Source: Cyanobacteriota bacterium (GTDB lineage Bacteria > Cyanobacteriota > Cyanobacteriia > PCC-6307 > Cyanobiaceae). Taken from it: 35,020 nucleotides of DNA. Of the stretch, positions 1-7,217 are shown piece by piece (position 1 is the first letter of the stretch; each line of letters starts with the position of its first letter). The notes below the pieces were generated by a model. That model searched no databases. It worked only from the letters and a program-made list of their open reading frames with translations, and was not told where the DNA came from. The translations under genes were made by a program, and so were the position numbers. The DNA lies in contig JAPLIC010000022.1 in assembly GCA_026389315.1 (NCBI GenBank), positions 1-35,020 on the forward strand, written 5' to 3'.

Positions 1-972
1 CTTGTTTTCATCACACCAGAGAAGTACACCTATGTTCAGGCAGGGTCTGAGGTTCGCAAACTACTTGCATCACATGATGTAACCGATATTACTCTTCTTC
101 AAGAGGATGTGTTTCCTGGGCGAACTACTTACCCCACTGTGTCTAGGCTAAGAATTTCAGCTGTAGGCGAACACACGAGAATACAGACTCGCAATGGTGT
201 TAGTTTTCCTGCATTGTTACCAAAGAGTGGTGAGAGCTGGCGCCATCTCTTTTCAAATGATGAACTGCCCGAAGTAATCGGTTCGCTTCGGCTAGATGAT
301 ATATGCCGCCGAATTAGTTGTGGCATCGCCACAGGGGCTGATGGTGTCTTCGTAAAAGACATAGAAGACCTACCTGAAAATCTTGAGCAACATGCTTGGC
401 CGACCATCTCGGGTCGACAATTGCAGCCATCAATATCTAAAGTTAAGACATCATCAGTCATGTTAATTCCTTATTCGAGAGAGTCACGACTGAAATGTCT
501 TGAGGAGATCGGCGAGCTAGGCGATTACCTCAAGCGGTCTGATATTAAATCAAAACTCGCTATGCGCTCTTGTACACAGCGGAAGCCATGGCATGCTTTT
601 CATGATGCCCCGCAGATGAGTGACTTACTACGTCCAAAGATACTTTGCAAGGACATTTCCGATAACCCTGTGTTCTGGATAGATAAAGAAGGCATAGTAG
701 TGCCGAGACACTCGGTTTACTACATAGTTCCCAGGCATCCTAGTCAGATATATCATATAGCGGAGTATCTAAATTCAGATCCAGTCAAAGCTTGGATATT
801 TGCCAATGCTCAGCGGGCTGCCAATGGATTTTTGAGAATTCAGAGTTCAGTGCTTAAGCGGCTTCCTATACCCGCAGATTTAGCTTGGCCTCTGTCAGCA
901 GACAATGATAGGGATTCAAAGCCTCGCCAAGTTTTGCAGCTAATGAGGGCTGAGATACTAAAAGTAGCATGA
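1..972 (+). CDS. DNA adenine methyltransferase, C-terminal part (type II R-M, TaqI/Eco57I-like)
   Basis: The reading frame is open from the first base of the window, so the gene starts outside it and about 323 C-terminal codons are visible. The part seen resembles the target-recognition half of TaqI/Eco57I-type N6-adenine methyltransferases: a segment with CGIATGADGVFV near codon 105, then ISGRQLQPS, a region around KPWHAFHD and LLRPKILCKDIS, and an end containing ANGFLRIQSSVLKRLPIP, typical of TaqI-like specificity domains. The catalytic NPPY and SAM-binding motifs would lie upstream and cannot be checked. It overlaps the next gene by four bases (ATGA), so the two are probably translated as a coupled restriction-modification unit. 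Base composition is clearly AT-richer than the rest of the window, which suggests horizontal acquisition. A bifunctional type IIG enzyme is less likely given the separate downstream gene. Confidence 0.75.
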   Translation, partial: LVFITPEKYTYVQAGSEVRKLLASHDVTDITLLQEDVFPGRTTYPTVSRLRISAVGEHTRIQTRNGVSFPALLPKSGESWRHLFSNDELPEVIGSLRLDDICRRISCGIATGADGVFVKDIEDLPENLEQHAWPTISGRQLQPSISKVKTSSVMLIPYSRESRLKCLEEIGELGDYLKRSDIKSKLAMRSCTQRKPWHAFHDAPQMSDLLRPKILCKDISDNPVFWIDKEGIVVPRHSVYYIVPRHPSQIYHIAEYLNSDPVKAWIFANAQRAANGFLRIQSSVLKRLPIPADLAWPLSADNDRDSKPRQVLQLMRAEILKVA

Positions 973-1754
973 TTACTCCGGCGGATAGGGTTATTGAGCG
1001 AATTCTCCAAGACAGGTACCATGACCACAGATCTGCACGTCATTCAGATATTATCTGCAATCATTTCATCCTAGACTTGCTTCAGCAATGCCCTGCCCTT
1101 GCCGATGACATTGAAAACTCCAGAGTTCAGTATCGACTCAATGTAGAGGTTTCAGGGTTAACGCATAAAGTCGATCTCATGATCTATGAAGTTGATGACA
1201 GTGATAGCGTGCCGACTCTTGACCGTGCGCGATTGTGCATGGAAAACAAGTCAGTTATTACGGCTCACGGTAAGAACAGGAAAAACAGGCAAAGTGATTT
1301 ATCTGATTTTGCCAATCTTCTACAAGCCAAGAAGCCTGAAGCAATTGTCTTAGGACATGTTCTTGTAGGTACCGGAATACAGTACGTCAATATCCCAGAT
1401 GCTGTGAAGCGCAAGTGTCAGATTCTGGGGATAGATTTTGAGCGTGATGTGTTGCCACGTCTTTCTTCCGGCGATCCCAAGCTCTGGACTGAGTTTGGAG
1501 CAAAACCAAATTCGGAGGACGCCGCATTCAAGACAATAGGGATGATGAGGTCCCTTCCAGTTAAGGAGAAAGGCTTTACTCATGAACTGGGTTTTGATTA
1601 TCTTCTCATCGAGCCTGTCTTTGTTGACAACATCAATCCTCCGCGAGTCGAGCGAGAAAATGTTTTTGGAATCAACATTGACTCTCAGTATCCAGAGATG
1701 CTAAGGCGGACTTGTAGGGTTTATACGTCTAGATGGCATACCTTGGTTGGGTAA
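969..1754 (+). CDS. Putative type II restriction endonuclease (PD-(D/E)XK-like)
   Basis: This 261-residue protein follows the methyltransferase with an ATGA overlap, the usual layout of a methylase and its cognate endonuclease. I do not recognise a named family. A PD-(D/E)XK-like core is visible: Glu60, then HKVDLMIYE with Asp69, a short linker, and RLCMENKS with Glu92-Asn-Lys94. That spacing fits the nuclease fold shared by many restriction enzymes. The protein has no signal peptide or membrane segment and would act in the cytoplasm. Its function is inferred from position and this motif; specificity cannot be predicted. Composition is AT-rich like the upstream gene, so the pair probably arrived together. 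Confidence 0.6.
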   Translation: MITPADRVIERILQDRYHDHRSARHSDIICNHFILDLLQQCPALADDIENSRVQYRLNVEVSGLTHKVDLMIYEVDDSDSVPTLDRARLCMENKSVITAHGKNRKNRQSDLSDFANLLQAKKPEAIVLGHVLVGTGIQYVNIPDAVKRKCQILGIDFERDVLPRLSSGDPKLWTEFGAKPNSEDAAFKTIGMMRSLPVKEKGFTHELGFDYLLIEPVFVDNINPPRVERENVFGINIDSQYPEMLRRTCRVYTSRWHTLVG

Positions 1755-1899
1755 CTACCCTCCACCCAACAAAACCATGTACCCGACCGAAGGGAGGTTG
1801 CCTTCATATTGTCGAGTTTGTGCGGCGGGTGATGATGAGCATTAGATGTACAGGAGTGGCAAGATGTCTATCCTTGGCCCAGGAAAGCGCGATGAGCGC

Positions 1900-2496
1900 C
1901 TAAAGCCCCCCCGCCGACAATCCCAACCCAAAACTATCGCGCCGATGGAAATCCGGCTCCGCCCCGGTATGGGCCAAGGCCCAGTAGCTGACCCCCTGGC
2001 CCACCTGATCGATCACCGCCGTCAGGCTGATCTCCAGGGGAAGACCTGCCACCCCGGGTTCGTCCCCACCGGCCACCTCGCTTAGATCCAGCTCCACCGC
2101 CACCTCCCATTCCCCTGCCGTCCGCCGCACTTGCCACGGGAGAGCCGCCGCCAGGGCCACAGGAACCAGCGGCCCCCGGTAGTGGCTGAGGCGATAGAGG
2201 TTCCAGTCGCCGCTGGGGGCCAGGTTCAGTTCCCAGTAGGCATCCTGGCCGGCAAAGCCCCAGAAGGCCTCCAGGCAGGTGGTCTGCCAGAGGCCATCGC
2301 AGCGGCGGCGGGATTCGCTTGGATCCGGCAATACGAGGGCATCCAGATCGCCGGTCAGACGCCAGACCAGCTCCAGGCGGCCGGCTTGGTGGCCGGCTTG
2401 GCGCTCGGCTTGGCGGCCGCCCAGACGACGGGCCTGGCCTGAGACGGTTAGATCGGGGGGATGGGACAGACCCCCAAAGGGTTCGAGGGCCAGCAT
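1900..2496 (-). CDS. DOMON-like domain protein
   Basis: The 198-residue protein resembles the DOMON-like proteins annotated in cyanobacteria. Characteristic segments are LWQTTCLEAFWG in the middle, then YWELNLAPSGDWNLYRLSHYRG, and a beta-rich second half ending near DFHRRDSFG. DOMON-type folds bind haem or sugars in other proteins, but no ligand is established for this group. ATG at 2494-2496 is chosen because the protein similarity begins there; the longer open frame upstream is low-complexity. It lies seven bases after the phosphotransferase gene and is probably the last gene of the minus-strand unit starting near 6677. No signal peptide is evident. Confidence 0.65.
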   Translation of the reverse strand: MLALEPFGGLSHPPDLTVSGQARRLGGRQAERQAGHQAGRLELVWRLTGDLDALVLPDPSESRRRCDGLWQTTCLEAFWGFAGQDAYWELNLAPSGDWNLYRLSHYRGPLVPVALAAALPWQVRRTAGEWEVAVELDLSEVAGGDEPGVAGLPLEISLTAVIDQVGQGVSYWALAHTGAEPDFHRRDSFGLGLSAGGL

Positions 2497-2503
2497 GGTG
2501 GGC

Positions 2504-3631
2504 TCAGCGCAGGCGCTCGATGATGGCGCGAATGGCGTCCTCCTTGGCTTCGATGTCTGCGGTGAGGCAGAATTGCACCCGGGCCCGCTGCAGATTCTGC
2601 TGGGGATGCTCGACCCGGAAATAGACATCACCGGCGAGGTAATCGCTGAGGAAGCGCAATCCCAGCTCGAAGCTGATCAAGCGGATCGCGTCATAGAGAT
2701 AGTCCAGATCGGCATCGCTGAGCACCTGACGGGCGGCGTCGGCGTAGCCCGTCAAAATCGCCTCGCAGAACTCAAGATCGAAGCCCACCTGATCCAGATC
2801 GTCGGTTTCCTCGCCGAGGCGATTGCAACCCGATCGCAGGCAGTCGCCGATGTCGTAATGGACCAATCCCGGCTTGACCGTATCGAGATCGACCAGGGCG
2901 ATGGCCCGGCCGCTGGCTCGATCCAGCAACACATTGTTGACTTTGGGATCGCCGTGGATCGGGCGGGGCATCAACAGCCCCGCCGCCACCGCATCCTCCA
3001 GCACCGTCGTAAAAGACCTCCGGGCTGCCACGAACTCAAGGCAATTGCCCACGGCCGGCTCATTGGCGCGATCGCTGTTGGTTAGCACCGCGTCATAGGC
3101 CTGCAGATAGGTGGGGGTGACATGGAAGCCGGGCAGGGTGTCGGCCAACAGCTCGGGGGGTAGGTCGCTGATCAGGGCATGGAAGCGTCCGAGGCCATAG
3201 CCCAGCTCGCGGGCCTGCTCCACGGCATTGAGGGTGTCATGGGAGACGGTGTCCTCGATGAAGCTGATCAATCGCCAAAAGCCATCGTCCGTTTCCACCC
3301 AGGTCTGCTCACCGCTGGCGGCGGCTATCACCTGGGGCATCTCCCAGCCGCGGCCCGCATCAGGGGCATCTGGCGTCTGGGCCAGGCGGCGGGTCACATG
3401 CGCGCTCACCTCGGCCAGGTTGGCCATCAGCGGCTGCGGCTGGGCAAAGACCTGGGTGTTGAGTTTCTGCAGCACATACCGCCGCGGCTCCCCGCCGGCC
3501 AACGCCACCAGATAGGTGGCATTGACATTGCCGTTGCCCAGGGGCGCCACCCTGGCGACGGGGGCCGGCAGATCGAAGGCGCCGGCGATCGCCACCAACT
3601 GGGCCTGGGGGTCCAAGGCGGGATCGACCAT
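2504..3631 (-). CDS. Aminoglycoside phosphotransferase-family kinase (NahK-like sugar kinase)
   Basis: The 375-residue protein has the protein-kinase-like fold of the APH/choline kinase family (PF01636). A nucleotide loop LGNGNVNATY is at residues 31-40. The catalytic loop HGDPKVNNVLLD (His226, Asp228, then Lys and Asn) is followed by VDLDT, the metal-binding aspartate segment. The sequence is most like proteins annotated as N-acetylhexosamine kinase-like or plain phosphotransferases, so the substrate is probably a sugar or other small hydroxylated molecule rather than an antibiotic. ATG at 3629-3631 is chosen because recognisable family sequence begins just after it. The gene lies 55 bases downstream of the polyketide synthase and may belong to the same transcript; a role in that pathway is inference only. 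Confidence 0.75.
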   Translation of the reverse strand: MVDPALDPQAQLVAIAGAFDLPAPVARVAPLGNGNVNATYLVALAGGEPRRYVLQKLNTQVFAQPQPLMANLAEVSAHVTRRLAQTPDAPDAGRGWEMPQVIAAASGEQTWVETDDGFWRLISFIEDTVSHDTLNAVEQARELGYGLGRFHALISDLPPELLADTLPGFHVTPTYLQAYDAVLTNSDRANEPAVGNCLEFVAARRSFTTVLEDAVAAGLLMPRPIHGDPKVNNVLLDRASGRAIALVDLDTVKPGLVHYDIGDCLRSGCNRLGEETDDLDQVGFDLEFCEAILTGYADAARQVLSDADLDYLYDAIRLISFELGLRFLSDYLAGDVYFRVEHPQQNLQRARVQFCLTADIEAKEDAIRAIIERLR

Positions 3632-3686
3632 GGCGGCAGCAACGCAGGGGGCTGCATGGTGCCATGGCTCCCGGGGGCCCTGCCCC

Positions 3687-4766
3687 TTAGCCCAGCAGGG
3701 CGGCCTCGACGCAGAGGCCCGGGCCGAAGGCCAGGGCCACGCAGGGGAGGGGGGCGCCGGCAAGGCGCAGGCGATCGAGGATGAACAAAATCGTGGCGGA
3801 CGACATGTTGCCGCACTCCCGCAGCACCGCTGTGGAGGGTTCGATGGCGCTGGCGGGCAGGCCGAGACAATCTCGGACCGACTCCAGCAGGCGGGGCCCG
3901 CCTGGATGCAGGGCCCAGGAGCCGATGGCCGCCCGTTCGAGCCCCTGGGCATCCAACCAGCCATCCAGCCAGGGGGCCAAGCGGGCGGCGATCAGGGCCG
4001 GAACCCGTGGTGAAAGCCCCATTTCGAAGCCGTGGTCGCCAATCGTCCAGGCCATGGCATCGGCGCTATCGGGCAGCACCGTCGAACCGGACGCCAGGAG
4101 CCGCCAGGGGGGGGCGACCGGCTCCGCCCCTGCGGCGGCCAACACCGTGGCGGCGGCGCCATCGGCAAACAGGGCATTGGCCACCACCCGCTCGGGATGC
4201 CATCCCAGCTGTTGGTGCAGGCTGCAGAGTTCGAGGGCGCAGAGCAGCACCCTGGCGCTGGCATCGGCCTCGACAAACGCATGGGCGACGCGCAGGCCGT
4301 TGAGGGCCCCGTGGCAGCCCATGAAACCCACCTGGGTGCGGGCCACATCGGCGGCCAATGGCAGCGCCTGAATCAGCTCCAGGTCGAAGCCGGGGGCCTG
4401 GAAGCCGGTGCAGCACACCGTCACCAGGTGGGTAATCGCAGCCGGATCGACGGCGGCGGCAGCCAAGGCAGCGCTGCTGGCCCGCAGGGCGAGGGGACCG
4501 GCCTCGGCGGCGAAGCGGGCCATGCGCTCGGCGGTGGTGGGGTTGGCGCCTGTGTAGAAGGGCAGGCGATCAGGCAGGGGGCCATCGGCGTCCGCCAACA
4601 ACACGCTGTGGCGGAAGGCCACGCCGGAACGGCGCTGCAAACGCCGCAGCAGGGTGGCCTGGACGTCATTGGTGGCCGAGAGGCGCTGGGCCATGGCGGC
4701 CGATTCGACCTGGCTGAGGCGATGGGAGGGCAGGGCGGTGCCGATCCCCAGCAAGGTCACGGGCAT
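3687..4766 (-). CDS. Type III polyketide synthase (chalcone/stilbene synthase family)
   Basis: The 359-residue protein is a homodimer-type ketosynthase that extends an acyl starter with malonyl-CoA. The catalytic triad of the family is visible: Cys151 in VGFMGCHGALNG, His287 in WALHPGG, and Asn320 in ECGNMSSAT. The C-terminal AFGPGLCVE segment matches the usual GFGPG loop with Ala for the first Gly. Length is normal for the family. In picocyanobacteria, type III synthases with tailoring enzymes have been linked to alkylresorcinols such as the hierridins of Cyanobium; the neighbouring FAD oxidoreductase and methyltransferase fit that kind of pathway. The start overlaps the end of the oxidoreductase gene by ten bases, indicating one operon. 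The starter unit and product cannot be read from the sequence. Confidence 0.88.
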   Translation of the reverse strand: MPVTLLGIGTALPSHRLSQVESAAMAQRLSATNDVQATLLRRLQRRSGVAFRHSVLLADADGPLPDRLPFYTGANPTTAERMARFAAEAGPLALRASSAALAAAAVDPAAITHLVTVCCTGFQAPGFDLELIQALPLAADVARTQVGFMGCHGALNGLRVAHAFVEADASARVLLCALELCSLHQQLGWHPERVVANALFADGAAATVLAAAGAEPVAPPWRLLASGSTVLPDSADAMAWTIGDHGFEMGLSPRVPALIAARLAPWLDGWLDAQGLERAAIGSWALHPGGPRLLESVRDCLGLPASAIEPSTAVLRECGNMSSATILFILDRLRLAGAPLPCVALAFGPGLCVEAALLG

Positions 4767-5908
4767 GGGGTCGGCAGCGGCGCCAGGCTGGGCCAGCGGC
4801 GCACGGCGTCAAAGACAACACAGCTGCTCCAGGGCCGACGCAACACCAGGGCCAGGGCCTGGCAGAGCCGCTGGCGGCGGGCCATCAGGGCGGCCTGGGA
4901 TCGGCTCCAGTCCCGGGCGAGTTGGTCGTCCCAGCCGTTGTCCAGGGCGGCGAGAGCCAGGGGGGTGCTGCTGAGGGCCGCCATCAGGGCCCAGCCCATG
5001 CCTTCCCCCGTAAATGGTTCGACATAGCCAGCGGCATCGCCCAGCAGCAGATAGCGATGGCCCGCCAGGGGGCTGCTACGGCGGGTGAGGGCGGGGGTGA
5101 GCTGCCAGGCAGCCGGGGCAAGGGCGGGCAAGGGGTCGAAGCCGGCTTCGCTCAGCACCTGGCTGGCCGCGGCGGCAGGCCCGCCGGCAGCGGCGAGGGC
5201 AGCGCCATCGAAGGCGGCGGCCACATTGAGGGCTCCATCCTCAAGGCGCACCAGCCCGACATATCCGTGGCGGCCGATGGCCATGTGGAGCCGGCCATCG
5301 CCATAGGCCGCCAGCGCCGGATCGTGGGGGCCGTGGTTGGGGGCAGGCAGGAGGCAGCCGGCGCCGATACGGGAACCTGTTTGGATGTGGGTGGCCACTT
5401 CGGGCAGTTGCCGCAGGCAACGGTGGGCCAGCCCCGCCGCCACCAGCACCAGTTCGGCCTGCACCGTGGCCAACTCCTTGCCGCGTCGCAGCTGCACTGG
5501 CCGGGCCCCCGGATCGGCGGGCCCCAGCTCGGCCATCGTCTCGGGCACCAGCGTGGCACCGGCGGCTACGGCGGCCGCCACCAGCCCCTGATCCAGCGCC
5601 AACCGCGAGAGAACCCTGCCGGCCGGCAGGGCCAGCTCCGCCCGGGCCCCCTGCAGGCCGAGCTGCACTGACCGCAGCGGGCGGGCGCCGAGCTGATCGA
5701 GCAGGGGGGCCAGGCCGGCCTGCTCTAGGGCGGCGAGGGCCTGGCCACTGAGGCAGGCACCGCAGACCTTCCAGCGGGGAAAACGGCGCCGCTCGACCAG
5801 CAACACAGGCACTCCCTGGCGGGCGAGCCCCAGGGCGGCCAGGGCGCCGGCGGGACCGGCTCCGACCACAACCACGGGCCAGCGGCCGGTCGGCAAGGGA
5901 TCAAGCAC
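4757..5908 (-). CDS. FAD-dependent oxidoreductase (geranylgeranyl-reductase-like)
   Basis: The 383-residue flavoprotein starts with a dinucleotide-binding fold: VVVVGAGPAGALAALGL, with GAGPAG at residues 16-21 and the ribose-binding acidic residue in LLVERRRFPRWK. A CG-C motif follows (KVCGACLSG). Near residue 300, LLLGDAAGYVEPFTGEGM is the second FAD-contact motif of the geranylgeranyl reductase / PHBH group. The GTG at 5906-5908 is taken as start because the nucleotide-binding fold begins directly after it and it overlaps the methyltransferase stop by eight bases; no suitable ATG lies nearby. It sits between the methyltransferase and polyketide synthase genes, so it probably oxidises or decorates the polyketide-derived ring. 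Confidence 0.82.
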   Translation of the reverse strand: MLDPLPTGRWPVVVVGAGPAGALAALGLARQGVPVLLVERRRFPRWKVCGACLSGQALAALEQAGLAPLLDQLGARPLRSVQLGLQGARAELALPAGRVLSRLALDQGLVAAAVAAGATLVPETMAELGPADPGARPVQLRRGKELATVQAELVLVAAGLAHRCLRQLPEVATHIQTGSRIGAGCLLPAPNHGPHDPALAAYGDGRLHMAIGRHGYVGLVRLEDGALNVAAAFDGAALAAAGGPAAAASQVLSEAGFDPLPALAPAAWQLTPALTRRSSPLAGHRYLLLGDAAGYVEPFTGEGMGWALMAALSSTPLALAALDNGWDDQLARDWSRSQAALMARRQRLCQALALVLRRPWSSCVVFDAVRRWPSLAPLPTPCP

Positions 5909-6677
5909 TGGGCCCCCCGGAGGTGGGGACGGCTGGGGTTGGGACAGCTGGGGGCGGGGACCAACGCAACAGGTAACGCTCGGGCCAGCAACGCCGCAGA
6001 TCGACGCCATCGAGGCCGGCCCGTGCGGCCATGGCCGCCACCTCGGCCAGCTGAAAGGCGCCACGCACCGACAGCAGGCCATCGATGTGCACAATTTGCG
6101 AGCGCGACAGCAACCGGGTGCCAGCCCAGGCCAGGCCGTAGCCCAAGGGGGTGCGCAGCAAATCGCTGATCAACAGCAGCCGGCGGCTGCTGGCGGCGAG
6201 GCGGGCCAACAGGGTTTCGGCATCGGCCGTATCGAGGTGATGCAGAAACAGCGAACTAACAATGATGTCAAAACGATCGGGCAGGGAATCGGCCAAAACG
6301 TCGGCAACAAAGAAAGAGGCCTCCAGCCCCCGCTCTTGGGCCCTGGCCTGGGACAAAACGACGGCCTGGGGGCTGATGTCGCAGCCCTCCACGGCCAGGT
6401 CCAGGCCCTGGCGCTGGGCCAGGGCCGCCAGGTCCAGGGCGTTGTCGCCGCCACCGCAGGCCACGTCCAGCAGCCGCAGGGGGGCGGTGCCTGGGGGCAG
6501 GCTGCGGGCCAGGGCGCGAATCGGCGCGAACAGGCTGGCCGCACTAAAGCTGACCGCATTGATGCGCCTAAGGCCCACCAGGGCCTGGGCGTGCAGTTCA
6601 GGATCGAGACCGGGCTGGTCCATCAGCTCCGGCAACCGCTGACGCTGGGCCAGGGGGGGCCAAGAGAGAATGGGCAT
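5901..6677 (-). CDS. Class I SAM-dependent methyltransferase
   Basis: The 258-residue protein carries the Rossmann methyltransferase signature: motif I LLDVACGGGDNAL (Asp71 to Asp78), an acidic residue after strand 2 in VEGCDISPQAV, and DIIVSSLFLHHL as the motif IV/post region. It is the first gene of the minus-strand polyketide cluster, overlapping the oxidoreductase by eight bases. A likely job is O- or C-methylation of the polyketide product, because alkylresorcinol ethers such as hierridins need such enzymes. This is inference from context. The proline-rich last 20 residues look like a disordered tail created by the overlap region. Confidence 0.8.
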   Translation of the reverse strand: MPILSWPPLAQRQRLPELMDQPGLDPELHAQALVGLRRINAVSFSAASLFAPIRALARSLPPGTAPLRLLDVACGGGDNALDLAALAQRQGLDLAVEGCDISPQAVVLSQARAQERGLEASFFVADVLADSLPDRFDIIVSSLFLHHLDTADAETLLARLAASSRRLLLISDLLRTPLGYGLAWAGTRLLSRSQIVHIDGLLSVRGAFQLAEVAAMAARAGLDGVDLRRCWPERYLLRWSPPPAVPTPAVPTSGGPSA

Positions 6678-6732
6678 GGGCCAAGCCTAGAGTTGATCGG
6701 TGCCATTGCCCCTGCTGCATCACACCAACGCC

Positions 6733-7088
6733 ATGGAAGGCGGTGTCACCTCCGCCATCCAACTCGCCCTGACGCCAGCCTTTCTGCTGACGGGCATCTC
6801 CAGCCTTCTCAATGTGATGACAGTCGGGCGATCTACGCCACCACCCTGGCCGCCCTGCTGGTCTGCGCCATCCTGCCGGCCCTGTTTTTGGGGGGGCTGC
6901 TCAAAACCGAGTTCACCTGGGTGGTCGGCGGACTCTTTTTTGGAGCCACCGGGGCCCTGGTGATCGGCTTGGGGGACTTTCTGCGGGAGGTGCACCTGGC
7001 CACCAGGACCGTCCGGTTCACGGGACAAAGCTTCTCGGTGCAACGGCCCACTGAGCCGGCCCATCCCATAACGGGCCAACGAGGCTGA
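6733..7088 (+). pseudogene. DUF2721 family membrane protein, broken by deletion/frameshift
   Basis: Two pieces of one DUF2721 protein lie in different frames. The first, from ATG 6733, reads IQLALTPAFLLTGISSLLNVMT, the typical N-terminal membrane segment. The second, from about 6820 in another frame, reads ATTLAALLVCAILPALF and ends with FLREVHLATRTVRF, the typical C-terminal half. The central segment normally joining them, with an RLARIVDR-like motif of a few dozen residues, is missing at the junction near 6820-6830. A simple base error therefore cannot restore the gene. It is divergent from the methyltransferase gene. The function of the family is not known. Confidence 0.7.
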
Positions 7089-7136
7089 CGCCCAGGCATG
7101 CCGGCAAGTGCCGCGAGGGCACCACCCGATCTCCAT

Positions 7137-7170
7137 CCCTGATCGCAAGCCCTGATCGCAAGCCCTGATC
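7137..7170. repeat. Short tandem repeat, 13-bp unit
   Basis: The unit ccctgatcgcaag occurs twice and is followed by a partial third copy (ccctgatc). It lies about 50 bases before the chlD start, within the 129-base intergenic stretch. No function is evident; it could affect the chlD leader. Confidence 0.6.
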
Positions 7171-7217
7171 AGCGAGACTGCCGCAAGCCACCCCCGCCCC
7201 GGGGCCACCTTCTCCCC

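Noticed and set aside
1757..1797. Possible hairpin (ccctcc / gggagg) after the endonuclease gene
   Set aside because: The stem is short, the loop is long and no T tract follows, so it is not a convincing terminator.
2279..5027. Several long plus-strand open frames opposite the polyketide cluster
   Set aside because: Their sequences are Arg/Gly/Ala-rich with no recognisable domain, whereas the minus strand encodes well-conserved enzymes.
6820..6830. Programmed frameshift in the DUF2721 gene
   Set aside because: There is no slippery sequence, and a central segment of the protein is missing, so a shift alone cannot give a full protein.
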